Positions 43,686 to 52,439 of a stretch of DNA of 64,000 nt are shown in pieces (position 1 is the first letter of the stretch; each line of letters opens with the position of its first letter). The stretch comes from SB11 sp943370295 (GTDB lineage: Bacteria; Bacteroidota; Bacteroidia; UBA8524). The stretch lies in assembly GCA_943370295.1 (NCBI GenBank), contig CALRQL020000007.1, forward strand, positions 106,284 to 170,283, in the 5' to 3' direction. The position numbers and the translations under genes were made by a program. The notes beneath the pieces are model-generated. The model worked only from the letters and a program-made list of their open reading frames with translations, was not told the DNA's origin and searched no databases.

Positions 43686-45413
43686 TTGAATAAAGCTGCA
43701 AAGTTTTTCCCCTTCGTACTAATACTGATTGTTTACGTATTTGCCCTGTTTATTGATGTAATGGACGTTGACTCGTCTCAATACGCCGCAATGGCTAAAG
43801 AGATGATAGACAGGGACAGCTATCTACACATTACCGACCAAGGGCGTAACTATCTTGATAAACCCCCGCTTTTATTTTGGCTTTCAGCAGCTTCGTACCA
43901 CATTTTCGGAGTGTCAACTGCGGCGTTTAAGCTGCCCTCAATGCTATTTGCCTTGCTGGCAATGGTATCGGTGTATGGTTTGGCAAAACTGTATTACAGC
44001 GAACGTGAAGCCTATTGGGCGGCATTGCTATTGGGTAGCACGCAGGCGTTTTTCTTAATGGTAAACGATGTGCGTACGGATTTGATGCTTACCGGCTCGG
44101 TGATTTTTGCGGTGTGGCAACTTGCTGCCTATATAGAGCATAGAAAAGTTCTGAATTTTGTATTGGGCTTTGTGGGTATTGGCCTTGCCATGCTTGCTAA
44201 AGGTCCTATAGGTATCGTGTTGCCAATAGCAGCCTTCGGTATTCACTTAGTGTTGCAGCGCGATTGGAAAACCATTTTTAACTGGCGTTGGTTGCTGGGT
44301 TTGCCCATTGTTGCATTGGTGCTGTTACCCATGTGTATCGGTTTGTATAATCAATACGATGCCAACCCAGCGGTGGAAGTGAACGGACACATTGGCGAAT
44401 CAGGCTTGAAGTTTTATTTCTGGACACAGAGTTTTGGCCGTATTACTGGCGAAAACGTATGGGATAACAATGCAGGGCCGTTTTTTCTTACTGAGTCAAC
44501 CTTATGGGCATTTATGCCTTGGACTATTTGGCTGTTTGCCGCGTGGATAAACGGTTGGTATAAAGTAATCCGCTCAAAATTTAAGATTGAAAAAGGGCAG
44601 GAGGCCATCACCTTGGGTGGTTTCACTTTTGCGTTGTTAGCTCTTAGTAAATCAAGCTACCAACTGCCGCACTATATTTTTGTTGCCTATCCGTTTGCGG
44701 CCATTTTTGCTGCCCGTTGGGTAGTATGTGTGCTGCAAGAGGGTTTTCCTTGGGCAAAACATTTGGTAAAAGGTACTCAGCTACTTATTGCTGCCCTTGT
44801 GTGGGCGTTGATTGGCGTATTGTTTTATGTGTTTAAGCCTGAAAACATTTTGATACCTGTGCTTATGGCGGTTGGGCTTATTATGGTGTTGTACTACATA
44901 GGTAAGAACTACCAAAAAAACACATCAGTATTGCAGGTGGCGTTTATCAGCATTTGTTTGCTAAATATTACCATGAACCTGCATTTTTACCCGCAGCTAA
45001 TGCGCTACCAAGCGTTTAGTATGGGCGGAAAATACATTGCCGAAAAAGCACCTTCTGAAAATATTACCCAAAAGAATTTTCTGATTTTCCCTATTGGCTC
45101 AGCACACTCGCTTGATTTTTATACAGGCTGGAATGTAACCAGCGTTTGGTCTGAACAATATTTTAGCCGTTACAAAAACGGTGAAACAGTGTGGTTATAC
45201 ACTACCGACGAAGGGCTTGAACGCCTGAAAGTATTGCCCTACGAAATCACAGAGGAGTTGCATTTGCCGTATTATAAAACCACCGAACTACGGCCTGTGT
45301 TCCTCAATCCTGCAACCCGCGATAGTGTAGTAAAATCTCACCATATCGTGAAACTGAACATTCAAAAGCAGGAAACGATAGATTTCTCTATTTACGTACC
45401 TCAAGTAGATTAA
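43686..45413 (+). CDS. ArnT/PMT-like lipid-linked glycosyltransferase (GT39 family)
   Basis: A 575-residue inner-membrane protein with about 11-12 helices and a periplasmic C-terminal part (about 440-575), as in ArnT and protein O-mannosyltransferases. The first periplasmic loop has the acidic VMDVDSSQYAAMAKEM and the family motif YLDKPPLLFWL. It uses polyprenyl-phosphate-linked sugars to modify lipid A, protein or another periplasmic target; the acceptor is not predictable. The start is TTG at 43686, just after a good promoter, and it precedes the first helix. No operon partner; palindrome array and terminator follow. Confidence 0.85.
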   Translation: MNKAAKFFPFVLILIVYVFALFIDVMDVDSSQYAAMAKEMIDRDSYLHITDQGRNYLDKPPLLFWLSAASYHIFGVSTAAFKLPSMLFALLAMVSVYGLAKLYYSEREAYWAALLLGSTQAFFLMVNDVRTDLMLTGSVIFAVWQLAAYIEHRKVLNFVLGFVGIGLAMLAKGPIGIVLPIAAFGIHLVLQRDWKTIFNWRWLLGLPIVALVLLPMCIGLYNQYDANPAVEVNGHIGESGLKFYFWTQSFGRITGENVWDNNAGPFFLTESTLWAFMPWTIWLFAAWINGWYKVIRSKFKIEKGQEAITLGGFTFALLALSKSSYQLPHYIFVAYPFAAIFAARWVVCVLQEGFPWAKHLVKGTQLLIAALVWALIGVLFYVFKPENILIPVLMAVGLIMVLYYIGKNYQKNTSVLQVAFISICLLNITMNLHFYPQLMRYQAFSMGGKYIAEKAPSENITQKNFLIFPIGSAHSLDFYTGWNVTSVWSEQYFSRYKNGETVWLYTTDEGLERLKVLPYEITEELHLPYYKTTELRPVFLNPATRDSVVKSHHIVKLNIQKQETIDFSIYVPQVD

Positions 45414-45424
45414 TTATACTGTAA

Positions 45425-45522
45425 GGCAGGTTGAAACCTGCCACTCTTTAATTACAAAGCGAATCAGGACTTAAGTCCTGATTCGCTTTGTAATTTATAC
45501 AGAACAGGATTTTAATCCTGTT
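45425..45522. repeat. palindromic hairpin-module array, copy 3
   Basis: Three modules: 45425-45442 (perfect GGCAGGTT-GA-AACCTGCC), 45450-45495 (perfect 46-bp palindrome with core GGACTTAAGTCC) and 45503-45522 (AACAGGATT-TT-AATCCTGTT). It begins 12 bp after the stop of the ArnT/PMT-like gene. The 46-bp palindrome differs from copy 2 at one base in each arm, with pairing preserved. Confidence 0.87.
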
Positions 45523-45534
45523 TCTAAAAGCATT

Positions 45535-45566
45535 AAAAAACCCCGTCTGATTTCAGACGGGGTTTT
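45535..45566. terminator. bidirectional rho-independent terminator
   Basis: Perfect stem CCCCGTCTGA (45541-45550) and TCAGACGGGG (45553-45562) with a 2-nt loop, flanked by six A on one side and TTTT on the other, so it can act for both convergent genes. Confidence 0.85.
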
Positions 45567-45610
45567 GCTTAGTTTGGATTAAGTATTTTATACCTGTATG
45601 TACCGAGGTA

Positions 45611-47578
45611 TTATTTAGTCACAACCATTTTACCACTAACAGTGTATTTTCCGGTTGAGATGTTGTACATGTACACACCGGCAGCAAAGTTATCGGTAGC
45701 TACTTTAACAGTGGTATTACCGGGAGCTTGCTTGCCCAAATCTTGGGTAGCAACGGTTTGACCTAACAAGTTGGTTACAGTTAAAGTAACAGGGCTGGTT
45801 TCAGTCAAGAATATTTCTACTTCGCCACCATTGCTGGTAGGGTTTGGATAGAAACCGTTGGTGATGTAAACGTTGGGTTGGTCAATCTCTTCAACGCTTA
45901 CACCTGGGCCAAGACCAATTTGGTTGTTGATAATGGCTTGTACAGGTATAGAAGCATGAAGAATAACGTTGTTTACAGTTGGGTGAGAACCATCGCTTGA
46001 GTTATTTTGAAGGTTGGTACCGGGTATTTCGTCGCGTTGCCAAATTACATGCAATACGTTGTTTACTATGGTTTTACCTACACAACCAAACACATCTTCA
46101 AAACCGTGGCCTTGAGAAATGTTTTGTGGGTCGGCCCAAGTTAAACCACCGTCCGTAGAGAAGGTGATAAACAAATCACGGTAGTTAGAAGTTTCGCGGG
46201 CTTCGTTAGAAGCGTACAAATCGCCTTCAAGTGGTGCAGAGTACACACAGAAAATACGACCTTGTGCATCAACCATAGCGCTGGGCATGGTAGCCAATGA
46301 AGTATTACCGTAGCGAGCTACCGAAATAAGATCAACAGTACCCAAACTATCTTGCAAACGTGGCAAAGTGTTATTAGCACCCAATGAACGTGGAGTACCG
46401 TATGCTACGGTTAGTTGTGTATCACCGTTCATATCCATCATACCGCCAATAATACGTTTTACATTGTTTTGCTCGCCCCAGTACATAATGCGGTTTGATG
46501 CGGGAGTAAAGAATGAAGAGTCGGCACTTGGGTGGTTTTTAGTAACCTCAGAGTATCCCCAAAATACGTGGGCATATCCGTTGTTATCCATCACCACATC
46601 AACCGAACCGTCGTTAGTAGGAACGTTAGAGCCAATCACTTTATCAGTTTTGTAAGGTGCAAACGCAAACGTATCTACAATTATTTTGGTAAAGGTTTGT
46701 CCGTTATCGCTACTCTTCCAAAGAGAAACGTCACCGCCAAGGTTGTCGGCAATTACAATGGCCACATTGTTACCGTTGGCATCAATGGCATATTGGTCGC
46801 CGCCGCCGCGTAAATAACGGCTGGTATCATACCCGGGTAGCATACTTAGTGCAGTGCTCCAAGTTTGACCGCCATCGGTACTGCGTGAATAAGTAGTGGG
46901 CAACAACATTCCGTCAACACGAATGTTTGGAGGGTCGGTTGAAGCCGAAGAGTCAGAGTAATTGGTTAGTACGTGGATGGTGTTTCCATTGTTATCGGCA
47001 CGGTTCCAAATAGGTTTACCTCCCGTAATAGTAAGCACACGAGGACCTGTAGTCCAGTTGCTGCCGCCAATCGCATCGTTGGTCATTACGTGCAAACCGC
47101 CACTGGTAGCAAAGTGTGAAATAACATACTCTTTGTTACCGGGCAATACACCTATACTTGGCCAACCCAAACGAAGGTTGGTTTCGATACGGCTGGTTGG
47201 AGGGGCACCCCAAGAAGTACCATTGTAATGGTTGTATGCACTACCGCGCAATGGAAACTCAGTAGTTCCATCGGGTGAATACGTCCATGCTACCGATACT
47301 TTTCCATCGGCATGCACCAATACACGGTTACCAACAGAAGCATTGGTTTGCAAATCGTAATAGGTGAAGCCCAAAGTATCAAATTTGTAGGGCAAGTGAC
47401 CCGATTTACGCATGAAACTGTTAGAAGTAACAGGGCGCGTGGGTTTAAATGGTTCGATGTGGGTTGGGACAATCCCATTGGGATTTTGTGGAATTATCCC
47501 CGCATCAGTTTCGCTGCTTCTTTGTGCAAAAGCAAAGGCAGGTAGCGTTGATAATAAAAGTAGTAAAGCTCTTTTCAT
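45611..47578 (-). CDS. T9SS-secreted BNR/sialidase-like repeat protein
   Basis: A 655-residue secreted protein. Signal peptide 1-18 (ends FAFAQ). The body is a beta-propeller type with Asp-box (BNR) repeats: STDGGQTWS, SSDNGQTFT and STDGGLTWA. No sialidase catalytic Arg triad was identified, so enzyme activity is not claimed. The C-terminus is a T9SS type A domain: FYPNPTSNGGEVEIFLTE to SGKMVVTK (about 578-655). It should be released or attached at the surface through T9SS. Single gene behind a bidirectional terminator. Confidence 0.85.
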   Translation of the reverse strand: MKRALLLLLSTLPAFAFAQRSSETDAGIIPQNPNGIVPTHIEPFKPTRPVTSNSFMRKSGHLPYKFDTLGFTYYDLQTNASVGNRVLVHADGKVSVAWTYSPDGTTEFPLRGSAYNHYNGTSWGAPPTSRIETNLRLGWPSIGVLPGNKEYVISHFATSGGLHVMTNDAIGGSNWTTGPRVLTITGGKPIWNRADNNGNTIHVLTNYSDSSASTDPPNIRVDGMLLPTTYSRSTDGGQTWSTALSMLPGYDTSRYLRGGGDQYAIDANGNNVAIVIADNLGGDVSLWKSSDNGQTFTKIIVDTFAFAPYKTDKVIGSNVPTNDGSVDVVMDNNGYAHVFWGYSEVTKNHPSADSSFFTPASNRIMYWGEQNNVKRIIGGMMDMNGDTQLTVAYGTPRSLGANNTLPRLQDSLGTVDLISVARYGNTSLATMPSAMVDAQGRIFCVYSAPLEGDLYASNEARETSNYRDLFITFSTDGGLTWADPQNISQGHGFEDVFGCVGKTIVNNVLHVIWQRDEIPGTNLQNNSSDGSHPTVNNVILHASIPVQAIINNQIGLGPGVSVEEIDQPNVYITNGFYPNPTSNGGEVEIFLTETSPVTLTVTNLLGQTVATQDLGKQAPGNTTVKVATDNFAAGVYMYNISTGKYTVSGKMVVTK

Positions 47579-47638
47579 TGGTTAGAGGGTGTTTTTTAGG
47601 CAAATAAATAAGAAAAAACGACAAATGTTAATTATTTA

Positions 47639-48661
47639 TTAATGAAAAATCTTCACTAACATCTCTTTCATCAACTCACCGTCAGGCGTGCCCGAATTGT
47701 TCACTCCTTTTGATTTTAAGTCGAATTCGGATAACGTAGCAAAAACCTTTTCAATCTTGATAGACGAATAATTTTTGAAATAGTTCATGTAGTCGTTAAA
47801 AAAGAATGGGTTAATACCCAAAGTACTACATACCTTTTCCTTACTTTTATCAGTCAAAAAGTGAACTTTATAAAGCTTGCTGAAAAAAGAGTATAGTTGC
47901 GGAAGTACTACCACCAAGTTAGCATTTTGGTTTTTAGAGGCCGAAAAGTAATCTACAATCTCAATAGCTTTGGTAAAGTTGCGCCTGCCAATAGCGTCCT
48001 GCAACTCAAATACATTATAGTCTTTGCTGATACCGATGTTTTCCTCTACTTCCTTTTCGGTAATATGTTTTACCGGCCCACCGGCAAGGTTCAGCAGCAT
48101 TTTATCTAGCTCGTTAGCTATTTTGCCCAAATCATTTCCCAGCGATTGAGCCACCAATGCTTGTGCACGTTCGTTCATGGTATAGCCTTTACCACGCAAA
48201 TAATCCGTTACCCAGGCAGGTATTTGGTTCTCGTATAACTTGGCTGAGTCTAAAAACTCAAAGTTGGCAAGCAGTTTAGCCGTTTTGGTTCGCTTATCCA
48301 GTTTTTTACCCTTGTAAGCAAAGGCAAGTATCGTACTGCTTACGGGGTTAGCAAGGTAACTTTCCAACTTATCAAAGTCTTTCAGGTTTTGGGCTTCCTT
48401 CACAATAATCACCTGATAATCGCTCATCATCGGAAACCTGCGCGCGGCCATTACCACCGTCATCATATCGGTTTCTTTGCCGTAAAATACGGTTTGGTTA
48501 AAACCACGTTCGCCCTCGCTCAGCACATTATCCTCTATGTAATCAACTACCGCATCAATAAAATAGCTTTCTTCACCCTGCAAAAAATACACGGGTGAGA
48601 ATTTGCGTGCTTTTAACGAAGCCATTATTTTATCAAACGATGCAGATGCTGCTGTTGCCAT
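47639..48661 (-). CDS. holA: DNA polymerase III delta subunit
   Basis: A 340-residue clamp-loader delta subunit. FSPVYFLQGEESYFIDAVVDYIEDN (17-41) is the conserved N-terminal region, followed by ADMMTVVMAARRFPM-type sequence (ETDMMTVVMAARRFPMMSDYQ), VLLVVKEA-type KEAQNLKDFDKLESYL, and the C-terminal collar domain (about 215-335). It opens the beta clamp during loading. Divergent from the HsdR_N-like gene with 32 bp between starts, an arrangement that recurs in Bacteroidetes. Confidence 0.9.
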   Translation of the reverse strand: MATAASASFDKIMASLKARKFSPVYFLQGEESYFIDAVVDYIEDNVLSEGERGFNQTVFYGKETDMMTVVMAARRFPMMSDYQVIIVKEAQNLKDFDKLESYLANPVSSTILAFAYKGKKLDKRTKTAKLLANFEFLDSAKLYENQIPAWVTDYLRGKGYTMNERAQALVAQSLGNDLGKIANELDKMLLNLAGGPVKHITEKEVEENIGISKDYNVFELQDAIGRRNFTKAIEIVDYFSASKNQNANLVVVLPQLYSFFSKLYKVHFLTDKSKEKVCSTLGINPFFFNDYMNYFKNYSSIKIEKVFATLSEFDLKSKGVNNSGTPDGELMKEMLVKIFH

Positions 48662-48683
48662 TGTATTATTTGAAGTATTTTTG
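48655..48683 (+). promoter_or_regulatory. promoter of the HsdR_N-like gene
   Basis: -7 TATTTTTG (48676-48683), 10 nt before ATG 48694, with TTG at 48655-48657 as the core of a -33 element at an 18-bp spacing. It extends into the start of divergent holA. Confidence 0.45.
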
Positions 48684-48693
48684 AAAAAGCGCT

Positions 48694-49143
48694 ATGTATC
48701 AGTTAAACCTTCCCCCTTTTGAGTTCAAGGTGAAAGCCGAGGCACAAAGAAAACTAATTTTTGATGAGGTGAGAAGGAAATATGTGGTGCTAACGCCCGA
48801 GGAATGGGTGCGCCAGCATATTATCCACTTTTTGGTAACAGATAAAAACGTACCCCCGCACCTTATTGGGGTTGAGAAGGGCATAAACGTGTTGGGGCGT
48901 AGCCGCCGCGCCGATATTGTGGTGTTTGGGCGCAACGGCCAGCCCGCTTTATTGGTAGAATGCAAAGCCCCTACGGTATCTATTAATGCAGCGGTTTTTA
49001 CACAGGCTGCTGTGTACACTTACGGTTTTGGGATTGATTATATAATGGTGAGCAACGGTGTGAGTCATCACTACATTAAAATTGATAAGCAGAACAGCGC
49101 AGTAAAAGAGGTGGCCGAGTTGCCGCTATTTCCTTTTGGTTAA
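48694..49143 (+). CDS. HsdR N-terminal domain-like putative nuclease (PD-(D/E)xK)
   Basis: A 149-residue cytoplasmic protein matching the type I restriction HsdR N-terminal nuclease-like domain (HSDR_N_2-type). The PD-(D/E)xK residues are Asp74 (RRADIVVF), Glu89 and Lys91 (ECK), so the nuclease core looks complete. There are no helicase, HsdM or HsdS parts, and no such genes nearby, so it is not a restriction system. Position next to holA suggests a housekeeping DNA role, which is inference. It overlaps the convergent monooxygenase gene by 4 bp. Confidence 0.88.
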   Translation: MYQLNLPPFEFKVKAEAQRKLIFDEVRRKYVVLTPEEWVRQHIIHFLVTDKNVPPHLIGVEKGINVLGRSRRADIVVFGRNGQPALLVECKAPTVSINAAVFTQAAVYTYGFGIDYIMVSNGVSHHYIKIDKQNSAVKEVAELPLFPFG

Positions 49144-50276
49144 AAATCAACCGTAAACAGTTTTGCAAACTGCTTATCCTTGGTGCTTTGGGGCATATTC
49201 TTCATTATTCTGTCGCGTATCCATCCCAGCACAGGGTTTTGCCATTGAGCTACTTCACCCACCTTTCTTGATTGTAATGTAATATATCGGGTGCGCTCCA
49301 ACCTGCGTTGCTCAAAATTTACAAAGGCATTTTGGCATACCGTTGTTTTCGCCATTTCATCAGCCAGTACTACAGCATCTTCAATAGCTTGGCAGGCACC
49401 TTGCCCTAAGTTGGGTGTTGTTGCATGGGCTGCATCACCAATCAGTAAAATGTTACCAAAGGCAAATTTATCAAGGGGTGCCAAATCAATAATAGGCCCG
49501 TAAATAAGCGCGTTATCTTCGGTGCGGTCAAGTATTTCTTTTATGGGGTGATGATAGCCAGCAAAGTGTTTGCGCAAATTATCAACGGTATAGCCCGCAT
49601 AATGTTTACTGTCTTTTGGGGCGTTGGTGCAGGCATACCAATACAACAAGTTATCAGCAAGCGGAGTAATTCCAAAACGACCCATTGGGCCAAAGGTTTC
49701 AGAGGTTTCGCTCCAATCAAAACCTTTACTGTCAATTACTGCACGCCAGCACACATAGCCCGCATAGCGGGGTAGGCTGCGGGGTATCAACTGCTTGCGG
49801 ATGGGGGAGTTTATCCCATCAGCAACAATAAGGCATTGAGTAATGTGGCTACTGCCATCGGCAAATTGCAGGGTAATAAGATTACCGTTTTGGGTAAAGC
49901 CTACCGCTCTTTTTGAAAGATGTACGGGTATTTCGCCCAATTGTTCTAACAAGGCACTGTGCAATGCTGCCCTGTGGATGGTAAAGTTATCTATCCCGTA
50001 TTTTTTGCCCAGCTCAATGCTATTAGTAGTGTTTAATAATTTACCGCGATGATTGTAAAATGAAAACGAAGGCAGCTTTCGACCTTTTGCTATAATGGCA
50101 TCAGCAATCCCTAATTTATAAAAGGCTTGCATTGCATTGGCTGCAAGAGCTAATCCGGCACCTACGGGTTGTATTTGAGGGGCAGCCTCAAAAATCTCAA
50201 CTTCTATCCCTTTTTGCTGTAATGCGATGGCTGTGGTAAGTCCTGCAATTCCTGCACCTACTATGGTTGCTTTCAT
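49140..50276 (-). CDS. FAD-dependent monooxygenase
   Basis: A 378-residue class A flavin monooxygenase of the salicylate/kynurenine hydroxylase superfamily. Dinucleotide-binding GAGIAG at 7-12 with the ribose-binding Glu at the end of strand 2 (EVEIFEA), the DG motif IVADGINSPIR (about 148-158), and the second FAD motif LLIGDAAHATTPNLGQGACQAIED (about 276-299). It would hydroxylate an aromatic or polycyclic substrate with NAD(P)H and O2; substrate unknown. Soluble, single gene. Confidence 0.9.
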   Translation of the reverse strand: MKATIVGAGIAGLTTAIALQQKGIEVEIFEAAPQIQPVGAGLALAANAMQAFYKLGIADAIIAKGRKLPSFSFYNHRGKLLNTTNSIELGKKYGIDNFTIHRAALHSALLEQLGEIPVHLSKRAVGFTQNGNLITLQFADGSSHITQCLIVADGINSPIRKQLIPRSLPRYAGYVCWRAVIDSKGFDWSETSETFGPMGRFGITPLADNLLYWYACTNAPKDSKHYAGYTVDNLRKHFAGYHHPIKEILDRTEDNALIYGPIIDLAPLDKFAFGNILLIGDAAHATTPNLGQGACQAIEDAVVLADEMAKTTVCQNAFVNFEQRRLERTRYITLQSRKVGEVAQWQNPVLGWIRDRIMKNMPQSTKDKQFAKLFTVDF

Positions 50277-50369
50277 AATTTTATCGAATGGTTTTGTAGG
50301 TGCAAAGTTGAAGTTTAGCCATACGTCAAGGTTTTACATATGTTAAAAAAATGGAGCACCGATTGTAAC

Positions 50370-50466
50370 GGGGTTAAAACCCCATTCTTTCAAAATTACC
50401 GTCTGCAAATGGACTTAAGTCCATTTGCAGACGGTAATTGTAACAACGAGGGATTGAAATCCCTCG
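50370..50466. repeat. palindromic hairpin-module array, copy 4
   Basis: Three modules: 50370-50383 (GGGGTT-AA-AACCCC), 50394-50439 (perfect 46-bp palindrome, core GGACTTAAGTCC) and 50447-50466 (perfect CGAGGGATT-GA-AATCCCTCG). It lies 15 bp beyond the stop of the porin gene on the minus strand. Confidence 0.87.
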
Positions 50467-50480
50467 CAAAAGTTACCCTA

Positions 50481-52430
50481 TTAATCAAAAAACTTCCACG
50501 AGATGCCCAGCCTGAATACCCTGCCGTGCATGGGTTGGTGGGGCATGGCGTAATACCTGCGGCCAAAAAAACCAGCAGTTACGTGTTCCATTTTGGCAGA
50601 TAGGGTAAAATTGCGCACGTGCCCGTTGATGAACACATCAAACCAGGGATAGTTTCCGATATCCACCTTATTTTGAATGTAGAATTGCTTAGTTTCAGGG
50701 TCGAAAGAGTTGGCCGTTACTTGTGAGTAATAGAAGAAATCAACCCCTATTTGAGCGTACATAGCCTTTTTAAACATATAGCCTTGGAAATAAAGCGAGT
50801 TCCAAGTTGAAAGGGCAGGTAGCCTCAATATGTCTTCGTTATTAGTAAACTGGGCAGTAATGTTATTGTCTAAAAAGAACTTACCGGCTTGAAAGCGTTT
50901 TTTAAAGTTTACTGATGTGATGCTTACTGCTTTTGCCTCTTGTCTTGCGGTTAGTGTACTGTCAAAGTAGATATAGTTGTTTACTAACTGTTGTTTGAAG
51001 GTAAGGTGATAGTTGTTTTTCAAACGTTTAGTGCGCAACGTAGCCGAAAGAGTATTTACAAAGGTTTTATCAAAATCGTTTTTCCAATAAGCATGGTTGC
51101 CTACAAAAAAGTATTGTGTGATTTGCGGGCGGTAGGCCTGAAAAAGTGCCCCGCCTTCTAAAACAAATGCCCCAAAATCAATATCCAAACGGCCTTTTAG
51201 CTTATAATCAGCTTGGTTGTAGCCTGTTAACCAAAAACGACCTTCTGCATTAAACTTAACCGCCGCCGCTATGTATGGGTTTGATGCTATACTGCCCCCA
51301 ACATAGGTATTGTTGTAGCGTGCATTAGTAGTAGTTTGCCATGCTATAAAGTGGTAATCGTATCCGCCTGTAGCACTTAGCATCAGCCAGCGTTTCACAG
51401 GCAAGGTATCACGCAGGTAGCCCATAAACGGCCCGTTACTGATGGTGATTGAATTACTGATTACGTTGTGCTGTATCGAGTCGAAAGTACGCTCATCATT
51501 CAAAAACGTGTACGGGTAATAAGTATTGGTGTCGTAGCTGTCGTCTCTATACAAATAACGGTTTCCTGTATAAGCAAACTGATGCGCTATTACATAAGTA
51601 GGTATCAGCGTTTGCTGTGTGTCCAACTCATACGTCATAGCCTCGGGTTGGTAATATTTCACCTGTTTTTTAGGCCCCAAGCGCAGCATATTGGTAATGC
51701 GGTAGTCGTTGGTTTTGATGTAGTTACGAACCTTGTCAATATCGTCCCCTAATCTAACGGGAAACTGGCTTAGCGCGGTTGAGTTTTCAAACGCCGAATC
51801 GCTTTTCAGCCCGCCGTTTTCCTCGTTACGCAAACGGTTCCAGGTAGCGGTTATAATCAGGTGGTAACGTTCATCAGGGCTGTGGTACCAGTTAAAAAAA
51901 CGGGTATTATAAACGCTGGTGCGCTGACGCAGTTGAAAACCGTCGCTTTTTATGCGGTTATAATCAATCCCTATATTCCAGTTAGGCAGTATGTTTTGGG
52001 TATGCAGGGCTTTAATACCTATTAATTCACCCGCGCCTTGTGTATATACCAAATCAGTATAGGCACGGCGCACTTTGTACATATTTATGTTTTGGGGTGA
52101 AAATAAAAAATAGCTATACGGTTGCTGCAAACCCATGTCTAAACCGCTTTCCCGTTCGGCATTAAAAATAAGCGATTGTGATGCAGACACAATATTACCC
52201 TGACTTAGAAAGGCTACTTCGTTTCTGAAAAGGGGATGGTATTGCTGGAAGCGGGGAGGTACGGTATCGGGGTGCTGCATGCTATCTACTGCATAAAACA
52301 GGTTTTGCATGGGCAGTATATTAATGGTTGAGTACCGCTCTGTAAGCTGTGCGTTGGCTACAAGGCTAAAGCCCGTTGCTAATACTACTAAAAGGAATTT
52401 ATACAAAATACGGGCGGTAGGTTGCGGCAT
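50481..52430 (-). CDS. putative porin family outer-membrane protein
   Basis: A 649-residue outer-membrane barrel of the Bacteroidetes putative porin family (PF14121-type). Signal peptide 1-27 (ends VANAQ). The mature protein consists of amphipathic beta strands with aromatic girdles, ending RVFRLGISWKFFD with terminal Phe-rich strand typical of BAM substrates. Third gene of an apparent operon after lpxK and the choice-of-anchor-B protein, 9 bp after the latter. The transported substrate is unknown. Confidence 0.88.
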   Translation of the reverse strand: MPQPTARILYKFLLVVLATGFSLVANAQLTERYSTINILPMQNLFYAVDSMQHPDTVPPRFQQYHPLFRNEVAFLSQGNIVSASQSLIFNAERESGLDMGLQQPYSYFLFSPQNINMYKVRRAYTDLVYTQGAGELIGIKALHTQNILPNWNIGIDYNRIKSDGFQLRQRTSVYNTRFFNWYHSPDERYHLIITATWNRLRNEENGGLKSDSAFENSTALSQFPVRLGDDIDKVRNYIKTNDYRITNMLRLGPKKQVKYYQPEAMTYELDTQQTLIPTYVIAHQFAYTGNRYLYRDDSYDTNTYYPYTFLNDERTFDSIQHNVISNSITISNGPFMGYLRDTLPVKRWLMLSATGGYDYHFIAWQTTTNARYNNTYVGGSIASNPYIAAAVKFNAEGRFWLTGYNQADYKLKGRLDIDFGAFVLEGGALFQAYRPQITQYFFVGNHAYWKNDFDKTFVNTLSATLRTKRLKNNYHLTFKQQLVNNYIYFDSTLTARQEAKAVSITSVNFKKRFQAGKFFLDNNITAQFTNNEDILRLPALSTWNSLYFQGYMFKKAMYAQIGVDFFYYSQVTANSFDPETKQFYIQNKVDIGNYPWFDVFINGHVRNFTLSAKMEHVTAGFFGRRYYAMPHQPMHGRVFRLGISWKFFD

Positions 52431-52439
52431 TAATAACTT

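Noticed and set aside
45611..47578. active sialidase
   Set aside because: Asp-box repeats are present, but the catalytic Arg triad, Tyr and Glu of sialidases were not found; Asp boxes occur in many unrelated propellers.
48694..49143. restriction-modification system
   Set aside because: Only the HsdR N-terminal-like domain is present; no HsdM, HsdS or helicase domain nearby.
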